The notes under the pieces are model-generated. The model was not told where the DNA came from. It ran no database searches and worked only from the letters and a program-made list of their open reading frames with translations. A stretch of DNA of 64,000 nt, from NCBI GenBank assembly GCA_935421135.1, contig OW285189.1:12049072-12113071 (forward strand). Direction: 5' to 3'. Made by a program: the position numbers and the translations under genes. Of the stretch, positions 47,501-60,974 are shown piece after piece. Each line of letters opens with the position of its first letter. Within the stretch, counting starts at the first letter, position 1. The DNA is from Bugulina stolonifera. Lineage: Eukaryota > Bryozoa > Gymnolaemata > Cheilostomatida > Bugulidae.

Positions 47501-47691
47501 CTATAATATAATTATCTACCCTCTCTAGCAAGTGGAACTCTTTGTAGCAATCACTTATCTTCACCCATTGACATCATCGTGGAATTTTTACAATGAGATT
47601 GTCTCTATAACGATGTATTGGTGGTGATAAGGTACGCCTGCCTACTGATACATATATTTAAGGGACTACACCTATCCAATTGTCTACAGTC
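44593..47691. other. Upstream region of WNK, no gene confidently identified
   Basis: The stretch 45250-45660 has more CpG than its surroundings and a donor-like TATA|GTAAGTATAC at about 45656. It is a plausible WNK promoter and 5' exon zone, spliced to the acceptor at 47689 (TTGTCTACAG) two bases before the WNK ATG. A short frame at 45499 (MESLGDDSHFNFCI) stops after 14 codons. From 45900 to 47600 I see only AT-rich sequence and unremarkable short open frames. Confidence 0.35.
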
Positions 47692-50600
47692 ATGTCAAAC
47701 GACATTGAACCAAAGATTGCAACCGAATCTACGCAAATGATGAAAGGCGAAGTCACATCTCAAACGGACTTTGATACTTGGTCAGCAGCTGCTCATGGCG
47801 AAGATACCGACGGAGATTCAATGGCCGACTATCACTCATCAGCTGGCAGTGTCTCATCGGATCAGACTATTGTAGCTGAACCTGATGAAGCTATGAATAC
47901 TAATACTCCTGTAGCAAATGGTATAGATAGCAGTATACTTCCTGTACCATCTATCAAATCATATAATGGAATCTCAAACAAACGTCAGGAGACGGAAATC
48001 ACAGCCAATGGTGATGGTGGATACTTTCTCAAGCTGCCAATTGCCGACCAACCGTTGGCAATGGCTGGAACACCAATTGAATCGCCGACTGCAGAAGAGT
48101 CACGGCTGTTAGTAGAATCTTTGTCAGCTGTGCCAGGTAAAGGCTCGGAGGTGTTGTCATCAAGGAGGGGGTCTTTAGTCGACCCAAAGACTGGAATCAC
48201 CAGAAAGTACATAAAGTTGGATGAAGAGATTGGAAGGGGTTCTTTTAAGACAGTGTATAAAGGTTTAGACGTCGAGACTGGTGTCAATGTTGCGTGGTGT
48301 GAACTGATGGTGAGTTGTAACCTTATCTACTGCTATATACATGTACATGCATGCCTGTATATAGACTAATAGTAACGGGTTCACACAGTAGAAATAATAC
48401 AAGTGTTCCTTTCCAAGTTTCCCATGCTGCGAAGGAAAACCATAGAGTTGTGAAACCTGAGACTGCTTATGCTGATTAGGTGTCATTTGAGTGAAAACTT
48501 GTCACACTTTTGATGGTATTTACATTTGCAATGCAGTACATTATGAAGTAAACTGTATATTTGAGTTTGATGTAGTACAATCCTCAACACTCCCTAAAGG
48601 AATGGATTAACTTCATGTTGTGTCTCAAGTTTCTAAGTTGGAATGGAACTAATTGAATAGCAGGTTCCTAATCATATCTGTAGCATTTCTGTTCTAGATA
48701 AATTATCTTGTTATGGTCTTTGTAACAAATTAATTAATTGATTAGTTATTGGCACCACCTTTTTAATGACCTAATTTCTGAATGAATTGCCTTGATTAGA
48801 TTATATCTTGGTGGTATATTGGGACTAGAGATAACAAATTTAATCTGGTGTAATAGTATAGCCTACACAACTGTGTTGATAATTTTGCCTATAACATTAT
48901 AAGGCTGACTAGATGGTATTGTTTCCCTAGCCTAGTCCATGTTGTTGGTGGTATTTGGTAAATGATCTTGGCTGTCTCTATATTATCCTGACGAGTACGA
49001 GTACGTGATCATACCAATGTATTTATTACCAGGATGTGGCAAGAAATACCAAGGCTGCCAGATTGAAATTCAAGGAAGAAGTTGAAATGCTGAAAGGGCT
49101 GAGGCACCAGAACATTCTAAGGTTCTATGATTCCTGGGAACATAATAAGAAGATAGTGTTGGTCACAGAACTAATGACTTCTGGTACCCTGAAACAGTGA
49201 GTCATACATGTATATATTATGATACTCCAGTCAGGGTATATACTATAGCACCTTACTACTCTACCACCTCCAGCCAGGGTATATAGTAGTAGAGTAGTAA
49301 GGTGCTATGGTTGTAGTGATAGTAAGGTAATGTATAAATTATGTGTATGCATTGGTGATAGAGGTCTGCTTATTGACTGGGCTGACATTAGTTTCCTTTA
49401 TTGTCATGGCAACAGGAAACTATATCAAGGAGTTCCGGATTTCACTAGTTATGGTAGTGTGTAATTAAATATCTTTTTGCCAACTGCATGACAATAGGTA
49501 TAATGACTCTTTACATGTATATAATATAATCTCAATTTCCCTGCAAGCCATTATACTTCCACATATAGGCCTAATAAATATACAACCTTGAAGTAGCAAG
49601 CAACTGTTTCCAATTGCGGAGCTGGTGTTAAAATAATTATGTTATGTCTATGTCCCTGCTGCATGTAATAATTTGGAGAAGTAGCATTATTAGACATTTA
49701 AAAATCAGCACTATACAAATATGTGTAGGTTGTAGGCTAATATAAAACAGCCATTTAAATACACACATATGTGAAGGGTTGTGATGCTAACTAGCCTGGT
49801 TTCAGTAGTGGAGGTATATAGAAATTGTATCCTCAACTATCACCCCCCCCCCCAGGCTCTTATATGGATCTTATAGTGCTTTGAACTGAAACTGGTAATG
49901 CAATTATAATACATTGTTTCCCTCTTCACCAGAAATGCCAGGCATCAAGTATCCTCTGTATTGGTAGAGCCTTCTGGAATGCACATATCTGTCTATCTCT
50001 ATGGTTATACATTCACATTTCTGGTTGGTGATTGATAGAAGATTATGCAGTCTGGAAAAGTGACTTATTAGCTTGTCAAAAAAACTATTTTTATATGTGA
50101 TATAATGGCTGGCATATCTATTGAGACAGTAATACAGATTACACATTATAGGATCTAGACACTATACACCTCTATGCTCTGCTGATGACAAATATCCATA
50201 TAGCCTGTGTGTCAGTATGGTAGTGCGTAGGGGAGGAGGGGGTTCGGGCACCATAGGTTGAGAGTGGGTTATGGTCCCTACAGAGTTTGGGCATCTATAA
50301 CTTATCTACAAACATGGAATTGATGTAAACTGTCCACAAAACTTATTTTACTTGGTTCACTATCACAATGAATTTGTACCTCTTTTAAAAAAAATTGTCA
50401 CTTCGTAAAGGACCTCTTACTTACCCCCAATACGCCAAATGCTAACATCCAGTTACAAACAGTCATTTGTAAAACAAGCAGCTCTTGGCTGACCCACCAC
50501 AAGTTCATGAATCCTCAAAACTGCTCTGTATAATTATCATACCCTTGATATGTGAGTCATACCCATCACTACTCATTATTATCACCTGCTACAGATAGTA

Positions 50601-53600
50601 ACAATCATAGTAACAGACATAAAACTATACTACATTGTCATACAATCATGTAGTATAGTTGATTATATGGGGCTAGTGGGGTTGCAAGGTCTAAATATAC
50701 AAATAATACATGCACATTGTATATTATTCCATCTAGTGGCATTACACTATCAGCTCTGTATTGCGTAGTGTGTGTGTACATGGTGTAACACATGTGTGGT
50801 TGCTGGGCTTCAAATGTTGCCTAGACTTGCCTGTACTGATAGAGTGATAATGTCACTCTCTGTACCTAAAATAGACCAAGTACCAGAGGGGGATAACTTC
50901 TGTCAGAATTAATTTAGCTTACATAAGAGGTGGGATTATGGGAAAGCTGTTGTGCTGATATTCTATAACTATATCTTACAGGTACATCAAAAGGTTCCGT
51001 AAAGTTAATGTAAAGCTAATAGCTAACTGGTGTCGTCAGATACTCAATGGTTTGGTGTTCCTGCACACAAGAACGCCTCCCGTTATCCACAGGGACCTCA
51101 AGTGTGACAACTTCTTCATAAATGGTCAGACCGGAAGGGTGAAGATTGGAGATCTCGGTCTAGCGATACTGAAGCCTCAGTCATTTGCTAGAACTGTCAT
51201 AGGTAACTGTGTTTATCATACATTGCTATGTCTATATTCTATAATTATATAATCATACCTTTTATCAGTGTAACCACCCCTTTATTTACATAATATTAAT
51301 TTTAATATAGATAGGCTATGTAATGCATATGTACTGATATGATGTTATAAGGATATACATACCAAACACTATTATGTACTTAGACACTAGAATAATGATA
51401 TTCCACCTCTAATTTTAAAGACTTCCCCAGTTCTATCTTTCTCTCAAGTTTGATTGCACAATATTATGTCCTTGTAGTTTTCCATAGGTATTTTTGTTGT
51501 AGTGGTTTAATGACTGGACCATCTGTTTTTGTTATTTTCCTGTTTGTCTCTGAGTTGGTTGAGTAACATGTTCCCTTGCTGAGGGTAGAGCTGGTCTGTC
51601 CCCAGAGTCTACACTGTCAGATAGGCAGTGAGGATGTAGAGTTGGCAGCCCATTGTCTAGGGCTGTGTTCCCATAGTGTGATAAGTCAGTCAAGGGCCCT
51701 TCAGCCCCTGTACTATCTGCTACACTGGTAAAGTGGTAGTGATGCACGTTGAAGGTACACATCTGTATTCTATACTGTATAGTAGCTCTAACAATGTATT
51801 ATGTTCTCTTCATGACCTAGTTTATTTGTGCAGGTACCCCTGAGTATATGGCCCCAGAGATGTACGAGGAGCACTATGATGAGTCTGTAGATGTGTATGC
51901 TTTCGGTATGTGTATGTTAGAGATGGCCACCCTAGAATACCCCTACAAAGAGTGCACTAATCCTGCCCAGATCTACCGTAAGGTCACAAAGGTCAGTTGG
52001 TCGGCTATTCCTGACTACCATTATGTAACTTGACTTGTTTGTGTTGTACTTGGAATGCCATAGTTTGTACATGCCCAGAGGGAATGGATGGTAGAATCTG
52101 TAATATGGCTGATGACACATTTCCTGTAGAACTGACATTCAGACAGATTCTCTAAATATCCTAGTAGACTAGATACTAGATAGGTATGCAGGAATGTGCG
52201 ACTGTTCGAAAAAGACAGTTCGAAACAGGACGTTTCGAAAGCGGACAGTTTAACACTGGACAGTTTGGAATGCCTAACCCCAAACCCCAACCACCAGATT
52301 TCAACTAATTTTTATTTTTAATAAAATTTTTTTTTATTTAATTAATTAAATTAATTAATTAAAATAAATTATCTGCAAGTTGTGTTCTTCTAAATGTAAT
52401 CTACACAGTCTCGAACTGTCCTGTTTCTAACTGTCCAGTTGTGAAACGTCCTGTTTCAAACTGTCTTTTTTGAAATGTCCCTTTATCAGTATGCAGTATA
52501 CATACTACACACTACAAGTCAGTACTCCAGATGCTCCATCACCCAGAGAGTGACTGGGTCCCCCTTTCACATAACAATGGTTTGATCTCTGCTATCTTCA
52601 CAAGTCCTCATTCTTGTCCCCAATTAACCCCCTGTATATGCTGTGAGCACACTCATATTGGCATATGATGGGGTTGCTAACTGGATGGACCTTACTGCTT
52701 GACTTAATCAAAACAGCCTGCTGGTAATAAGGCTATTTAATTATTTGTTATGCGGTTTGGCTCAAGGCCAACAAGTCAAATGAATAATGCAAGAATTGGC
52801 TGTGTAGACCAACTGTAGTATAAACTGGTTTGACCCAGCTTGAACAGAATAGACTGTGATTACAATCGTGAATAGAGGGAGCTATTATAGAGACTGTGTG
52901 TATATATACACTGTTCATGTATGTCAATAATGGTATGTGAGCCACTATAACTTTGGCACACAAATGCCTTCACTTTGTTCAGTGCCAGAACTAATTACTG
53001 CAAAGCATTGGTAAAGTTAATCATTACCTATTATAATTACAGGTAGAGACTGACTTTCAAATTTGAATTGACTAGACTAGTTAATTTACCAGCTATTCAG
53101 TAGACTTAAATTCAAATTCTGTGAAACTGTCTCCCACCTGCAATTAATATACATGTATACATATAGGTAATACTATGCTTCTACTACAGCATGTGTGCTG
53201 TAAAGAATTCTCTTCTAGAGAGAAGACAACTTCAAAATGAATAATATTATTTTATGTGTTATGTTTATTTTGTCTAATAGGGAATAAAACCAGACAGTTT
53301 CCAGAGAATAGAGAGCCCAGCTATTAGGAATATCATAGACTCCTGTATACAGACCACGCCTGCTGACAGGTAAGCAAAGTGCTCCAAATGACCTGGTCAA
53401 ACAATATTAGCTTACAGGGGATTGTGGGAAATACTCAACCATTTATAATCTTGGAATAGATAATACCAGGCACTCAGCATAAAACTGTGAAACTGACGGA
53501 AATGGATGAATATAAGCGTTGATCATGCTCTGACTTGCACGTTCATGAGAGTGGTTGATGCAAACAAGAATTATGTCTTTTGCCAGAATAAATGAAATGA

Positions 53601-56600
53601 CTATTTATAATGTACTTGGAATGTTATATAGTCAGCAATTAATACATAGTTAGTGAACACTGAACAGCTGTACCAAATAATTTGTATAGGCATATAAGGT
53701 AAGATGAATTCCTATATAAACTGTGTGGACATGGGAAAAGGGATTAGATGAAACCCATTCTGTAAACAATTTAGATAAGGCATGTGACACTAGCACATGT
53801 CATATTGTCATATTGTCAGCCAACTGGGAGCAAAGGCAAATTATTATCTCTATTCTGTAATAGTATATAGTTAGTATACACTGTATACAGTGTACAGCCA
53901 TGCTCTCAGGTTTGTTTATTAGAGCTTATGGTACTTTGTTATTAGAAAGGATTTAGTCCCATTCCTTGATAGATTTTGTTACCTAGTGCATTACCCAAAC
54001 CTGCTTATTGCATAATAGCTGTAATGCAGCCTGTTCAGTCCAGTCCTTCCTGTCAGAGAGGAACGGTAAACAGAACAATATCATTGTTATGTTCAATATA
54101 ATATTATGTATTAGATAGTTGTTAGTCATAAGAAATTGTATAGATGTCAACTTCATTGTGAAGTAATTACTACTATAATATAGTTGGATGTGTTATACAT
54201 GTACATGCATATATTGTATTAACTAAATTTACACTTAGCTAAGTGCCAGGTCTAGTTGCACCCAATTCTCTCTTTTAAATAATACTTACTCGAAGGTGTA
54301 TAATATTATCGGTTTAAAATTAAATTCAACAATGTGAAAGGTATTCCTAACTAACAAATTGTTCACAAACACAAAATATGAAACTTGGGTGTTGTTGAAT
54401 CATTTGGGTGTTCAAATCTAGACATTATTTGTAAAAACAGTCAAATTATTAGGTGGAGGTTAATGCCAAATTTGAATGTAAAAAGTGCAGACTGTTAAAA
54501 ATAGTGTATGTGATCAGCTACTAATTAACAATGATGTATTGCATGGGAGAGGCGACTAGGTATCTGTGATTTTTTCATGGTGGGCAACAGATTATATGCA
54601 ACCTCAAAAATACAAACCGGTTTTAATAAAGTAAAATTGTTGGATAAAACCGTATTAGCAGGTTTTGCCAATGATTGTGAAATAAGATTATCATATTAAA
54701 TATTTGACAGAATGAAGGCAAGCGAGTTGCTACAGCTTGATTTCTTCAATGAGTGGTCAGTACATATAGAGTGTACAGTGACCAGTAGACCAGCAGTGCT
54801 ACGGTTCAGAATCACTGATGATGTCATGAGAAACAAGAAAGAAATACAGAAAGACGGCGAAGCAGTGCAGTTTGACTTTAACATGGCCACAGACGAGCCA
54901 GAGATGGTTGCACAAGATCTGGTAAGTCATCAGTTAATGTACAGTATTTACCAGTTTTAGAATATTATAGCCTACCGGACACATGTGCATACGCCAGCTA
55001 TATATAAATGTGAGAGTGTATAGACTGGGGTCTAGATGGTTGATGACTTGCGCTAGGGCTAACTGCACCCCTCCCCCACATGACTGCCATATGAGATAGA
55101 CATCAAGATAGTAAGGTGAGAGACATATATTTTAATACACGGCTGTACATTAATTAGCTGTATACTGATGTTGGCGGATTGATTTGAAGGTGAATTCAGG
55201 CTACCTGGACAAAGGTAATGTCAAGGTTGCCGTTAGGATCATGGTGGAGAAAATCACATACTTTCGAAAGCTGAGATTGTCTCGCTCTAACTCTCTAAAC
55301 AATGAACAGCATAGCAATCAGCCATCTTTAAACCGAGCATGCTCAGAGTCTCCACTTCATCCGTCTACCGTACACTGTGATGGCGTTTCTTGTACGAGAT
55401 GTAAGAATGCTGCCGATCCGATGAGTAAGAGGCAGGAAGTCATGGGAGATTCAAAGGTAAAATCTAAATGAATGACACTTGTATTGCAATTTAAGTTGGT
55501 GCTTGTCTCTTTACGTTGGTGATTGTTCACTTCACATACAATATACTTTAATTACTTTAAGTGTGCATGTACTATGTACTAATTATTAGGTCTCCATGTA
55601 CATGTACATCACATGGATTTATGTGAGATGCATAGTTGATAGTATATAACTAGATCCACATGATGCTTGCTATCTATGTATTATCTGCTTGCACATCGTT
55701 TTTGCATAAGTTATTCTTTGTTATCACCAAGACTATTGTTCTACATGAGTTTGGTGGCCCAGTACATATACAGCTACTACTGGTATGTAAAACTACAACT
55801 GGAACGTGGCTACTAGTGATCATGGATTCACTGCAACAGATATCAACGTTTTGTTGGTTGATATAATCTGTAGAATAGAGTTTAGTAGTGATTTTCGAGG
55901 TCCCCCCACCCCCCTACATGCAGTTGATGGATTGAGAACGAATGTACAAGTGCATCCACACATGTGCGAGCTGTTTGTGACACGAATAACGTTAACTGCA
56001 TGTAGGGCTGTTTGTATATTTGTTGTTATACTGTACTCATACAGGCTGGAAATGTACCTTCTAATGGACGAAAACATCCAGTTAGAACTTCCTTCAACGA
56101 TTCGTAAGTGCTTCTAGTAGCAAACATAATGTGGAATTATGGCTATTCATATGACGATATCCCACTGCATTTGTCACTCAATGCTTAATAGCTTATGGTC
56201 AACATCTAGATTGTGATGTTACCTCCTAATGCTGCTATTGGCTACTGTGTTTCACCTTGACCTTTACCTATACTACATTTCTTACTGGCTCGACATTGAT
56301 TCCAAGTAGTTGACTGAGCATTGCAATCTATTTGATGAACAGGGTTTTATTGGGTGCTGGTGACAAATGCATGATATTGTCAACGTAATACCTGTTCCCT
56401 AATGTTATGTTTCTGGTATTTGAGTTGTGATGCTGTGTAGGGTTGACAATGGACGTCTAATCTCATACACATCTATGTCTTGCAGAGAACCCAAGCTACT
56501 CAGAAAAAGAAAGTCACTCAAAGTATTGATACAAGAGATTGCCACCAAGGATGATTCGACTATCGTCACATGTGAGTTGCATTCTGGGAAGGCTACAGTA

Positions 56601-59600
56601 ACATTCACGTTCAACTGTGATTTAGATAAAGCAGATGAAATCACAGTTAACTTGGTAAGTTACTACTGCATGCAGTAAACCTGTAATTACATTTAATTGG
56701 AGTTGTTTTCTATCGTTACTATTTATTCATTAAGAAGACAACTCCCTTTACAAGTTTATAATGGGAGTAAATAATTTTATTTAGGTATGAGACTATTTTT
56801 AGCCATTGAATCTTCAAAGGTACTGAGACTGAGTGTTCATTTAATTGGGATTCGTGTAACAATACCGTTAGATGACCAACTTATCTAGCATTTAGTGACG
56901 ATCGTAGGCCAATCGCTTCTCACTTATCCATACAGGAAGAGTATTTGGTGAGTGGTGAGCAGCAGAAGGCAGCCAATGAACAGATTGAATACATTATAGA
57001 TACAGTGAAAGCCCATAAAGATCAACCTGACAGGGCAAAGTATATGTGTGAACAAAGAGTCAGCAGTAACAGTGAGTCTGCATGTTTTGTTGGAGTTGTA
57101 TGCTCTATATTAAAAGGTTTGTTAGATTTAGTGCAAGCATATTTAGGGCCAGGAGTGTCGTTGCGATTGCTCACAAATAATAACTTACAAATATTATATT
57201 AAAGTTTTACTACTTCGTTTTAGCTACTTCTAGTAACATAGCATCTGCTACCACTACACCATGTCACAGCCGATCTAGCTCTAAGGACCTACTAGATATG
57301 AGATCTCATTTACCGTCCACTTCTGTAGGAGAGAAAGAAATTATCCGTCCAATACCACTTCCAATTGCTGGCCACCTTCTGGATGAGGCTTGCCCTAGAG
57401 ACAGATCAACTACATGGTCTTCCAACTCCTTGTCCAAAGAACCTAAACCTGAAACTGGAAGGAAGATGTCAGAACCGTTGGTAGCTGATCATCCTTCTAT
57501 TTCGACATTCAAACCCAGCTCACTCGCAGTGGTATGTTTTGTTGAATATTTTGCTCCGCAATTGAGGTGTATACCAGTATTTGATACTTGAACTGATACT
57601 ATAAAATCATTATATTCCTACTATAACTACTACTACTATGAAATACTACTACTACTACTGCTACTACTACTACTAGACTACTATACACTTGTGTGCCCTC
57701 AGATACAGAGCACTCCGGTCACTCCTAACCTATCCAGGAAGATTTATCAGTCCCAACCTTGGCAAAACTCACACGAAGATATATGCATCCATGATGAGTG
57801 CAAGGTACACGCTACATCTAGTTCATTAATAGTGATATAACACAAGAGCCAGTTGATCTCACATGTATTATGCAACTGTGTATTACAAAGGTATACTCAT
57901 GATAATACCAATCCATGTGGATTTCCTGACTAGTTTGATTACATAATTCCTTTCTTATTGTTTTAGTGGGAAGATAAGTCACATAGCTTGAAGAAATCCC
58001 TGGACATTACTGAGCTAGGGAAGAGTATAGAGAACATTATGTCGGGGCAAACTGAGAAGAATCTATACTCGGGGCACATTAACCACCCGTATGGTCACAG
58101 GTTAGATTCATACATGTATAAACTTGGAGAGCTTGTGATCGTCGATAATTTTAGTATACTACTGTACTACCTAGAGCTGTATTTGTGGGATTCTAAGTTG
58201 AATTGTAGGCCTATGCAAGTACAATCCAAGTGGCAGTTATCATGATGAAACTGCTGAGAAGATATACCACTAATATATATACTTTACTAACAATCTGTTA
58301 CATATTATGTGTAGTCGTAGCTTGACCTCTTCACCCCTACTACGAAGAGTTAATAGGTAAGAGTTTGTAGAGGATTGGTTGTTGTGTTAACATTGGTATA
58401 ATCTCGTAGATGTATGTGGCTAGATATTCACTGCTGTATAACATTATTAGAACTGAGCTTTTCACCGGTTTTTTAGACTAATTTAGATGTTCAAAAGCAT
58501 GCCTGGGTTTAGCACACATTTTGTTCTATTCTGAATGGTTTGCCATTCCTTGATATTGTCATTTATGCAGTTGTTACGCTGTATCCTTTCCATTCAGTGG
58601 TATAGATTTACCAGAGGTATCTTCCAATTCTACACTTTGCTGTATACATTATATATATGTTGTTTAGTAATTATAGTAATCGTGTTGTGTGTAGTGTGAG
58701 CGTTGTTTATTTGTATGGTTGGGGTGGTTTTGCTTATTACTTGTTCATTTTTAAAACTTTTGTGGCTGTATTTCTTTACTAATGAGTTACTAAGGGGTTT
58801 GATCATGTTTTTATATGTAATACCTTTTTTTGCAAAATAAATTTGTATGCACAGACAGGGTAGTGGTTAATGTGGCTGTTAATGTGTTGGGTGGTTAGGT
58901 ACCATTAGAGGCCTCCTCGGGTTCAAACCCCAGTCATGGATGAGCTATTTTTACAGATGTGGAATCAAGCCCCTGGCTATTCCGAGATAAATTTCCTTCT
59001 TAAGAAAAATATAACACTCAGTTATTATTTATTAATTAGAACTGTTCACAAACCTGTGGTCTATGTTTGTAGGACGAGACAGCTTTCATCTACTCGTGCC
59101 GACGGAGAGATTATAAGCCCTAACGATTCGCTTAGTACAAACAGCACAGGTAAGTCGTTTCACTTCAATGATAGCACTCGGGAACTGCCAAGGTAATTTG
59201 TTTGCATTTCTTTGGTGAATGCAGATATTTTGACAATATTGACTACTGCTGATTTCAAGCACATGCCTGAACTTGATAACATTGTGTAAATAAAACATTG
59301 TCTTTTCAGCTTTTAACAGTCTCACTTATGACAGTGGTTTCTTTTCCATGCAACCACCTCCTCCTAAACCGAATATTACCAGTGAACCAATAGCAGAAAC
59401 CACCAAGAAAGTGGGCCGCTTTGCTGTTGGAGTGGTGAATGAACAGATTGGTGAGTGTAATTATTATACTCTGTACAGGTAGATGTACATTGTATTTCTG
59501 TGCCTATTTCTTGTGTAAGTATATAACATTATTGGTCGCTTCATACAATATAGCCCTACATTCCTTTGTGAAAATTCAGTTTCCTTTGCATATTCATTCC

Positions 59601-60974
59601 TCTGTTCACTTTAGCTACCTCACCAGTCCGGCCATCACCAAGTGTGAAGACCCCTGTAGAGGGATCGCCCACCATACTTTCCCCACAGATGGAAACTGCT
59701 ATACCAGTGGCCACGAGCATTGCTAATGATACGCCTGCTCCAGTCTCTGCTACTCCTAGTGCAGCCGACCCCCTGATTACTGACTTGAATCCTGTCTTGG
59801 ACACTAAAGATCCTATTTCCCATGTGAAAACTGCGTCAAGTGTGACTCAGACTGAATGCTCGAACCATCAGAGTGAGATGAACCTAGAAATCGACCACAT
59901 GCTCACGCAACTAAGAACAAGGTATCCAGCTAGAGCTTGGTATCCAAATACTCGATATGTCCACTTAATCCATTTATAGACGGCCCTAAACTCAATTTCC
60001 TCTAATTGGTTTAAGCTGACTTGCTCACACGTACATGCAACTTGGGAGACGTAATACACATTAGCAGACCATGGTCTCGAGTTACAAACTTTATCACACT
60101 AGCTCTTCTCAAAACAGTAGGATTGTAATTGATAGCTACAATTTTTACATTACTTTCACATTACTCAACTGCTAGTCTTTTGTAACTGGTTTCTGATCGC
60201 ACTGACTTCTCTTACAGGCACGCTGTTGAGATGGCAGTCCTGGAATCGAAACACCGATTAGAATTGGAACATTATCTTAAGCAAAGAAAAACTGCACTTG
60301 CTTATCGTAACAATTGTTCAAGATGTGCAGTTCTTCAAGGTAATCTTTCGCTTTGTGAAGTACACAAAGTAGCCAATTCATTGCAGTCTTCACCGACACA
60401 AAATAAAGAGCCTAAAGTTTCAACCTATACTTCAAGGGCAGGAGAAGCCACACCTCGCCATTTGTTATGCGCTACAACAAAAGGACTGGACTATGTTTCC
60501 AATTTATTGCGAACAGGAAGTGATGGTGGCGGAGTTAGGCGAATACGACACAACTCGGTGGAACAACTACTACAAAGAATGAAGAGTACAGATGGTGAAA
60601 TGGATAGCCCATGTTCACCTGGATCTGGTGATAGTGTATTCACTATCACAGAAGAGACAGAATCAAATGTTGAAAGTCATGAGCAACCATTTAGTTTTCC
60701 AGCCGTGGATCAGCAGACGATAACTAAATACACTCAAGATTATCAAACATCAAGTGGATTGCAAAAGGAACGAATCACTAATGAATTAATATCCTCACAT
60801 GACTCTGTGTTGAAAGGTTTGCAGTCTATTAGCGAGTCCATTACTCCGAAGCAGCCGCTTGGGAAAAGTTCCTCATCCCCTTTACTTATCCACTCACAAC
60901 AGAGAGTTGTGAAGCAAGCTTTAAGTGATAGCAGAGCTCAAATAATGCAGACCCTTTCCAGCCTTGACCATTAG
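47692..60974 (+). CDS. WNK: WNK (with-no-lysine) protein kinase, complete, 18 coding exons
   Basis: Coding exons are 47692-48309, 49033-49196, 50982-51202, 51834-51991, 53281-53369, 54711-54921, 55190-55456, 56045-56103, 56486-56654, 56936-57071, 57224-57531, 57703-57804, 57967-58100, 58315-58356, 59073-59149, 59310-59450, 59615-59921 and 60218-60974. All phases agree, giving 1319 aa. WNK hallmarks are present: [11 protein letters not shown] with Lys in the glycine loop, VAWCEL with Cys in place of the beta-3 Lys, HRDLKCDN (D about 299), DLG in place of DFG (about 318), and [16 protein letters not shown]2-like (OSR1-C-like) domain follows at about 418-500 and a second at about 597-655. A GRFAV (RFxV) motif near 954 (59414-59428) would dock CCT domains. 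A short coiled coil lies near 1051-1090. WNKs sense chloride and osmotic stress and activate SPAK/OSR1 and cation-chloride cotransporters. There is one WNK in this window; paralogue status is unknown. Confidence 0.95.
49245..49308. repeat. Perfect 19-bp-stem hairpin in WNK intron 2
   Basis: ATAGCACCTTACTACTCTA (49245-49263) is followed after 26 bp by its exact reverse complement (49290-49308). Near-copies of CAG(T/C)CAGGGTATATA lie before and inside the loop. It could be an old inverted duplication or an RNA hairpin. Confidence 0.7.
52196..52486 (-). mobile_element. MITE family copy B in WNK intron 4
   Basis: Terminal inverted repeats contain AAAAAGACAGTTCGAAACAG at the left and the inverse (AAAAAAGACAGTTTGAAACAG on the minus strand) at the right, each followed by GACGTTTC and GGACAGTT repeats. 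The middle is AT-rich (TTAATTAATTAAA). The internal core matches copy A at 38197-38229. Confidence 0.75.
56703..56749. repeat. Short inverted-repeat element (GGAGTTGTTTTC ... GAAGACAACTCC)
   Basis: GGAGTTGTTTTC and GAAGACAACTCC face each other around a loop containing TTTATTCATT. A related arrangement lies at about 45050-45080 (GGAGTTGTTTTCC ... AAGACAACTTC, also with TTATTCATT in the loop). Single arms occur near 24353, 34672, 43677 and 53220. Confidence 0.5.
57628..57678. repeat. (CTA)n microsatellite in WNK intron 11
   Basis: Imperfect CTA/ACT trinucleotide repeats run for about 50 bp immediately upstream of the exon at 57703. Confidence 0.85.
58857..58935 (+). repeat. tRNA-derived SINE-like fragment in WNK intron 14
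   Basis: TAGTGGTTAATGTGG (58861-58875) resembles an A-box, and GGTTCAAACC (58920-58929) is a near-consensus B-box about 55 bp downstream. No full cloverleaf can be drawn and no tail was found. Confidence 0.35.

Noticed and set aside
57628..57678. CRISPR-like or structured array
   Set aside because: It is a plain CTA microsatellite with no spacers; no CRISPR array is expected or seen in this animal DNA.
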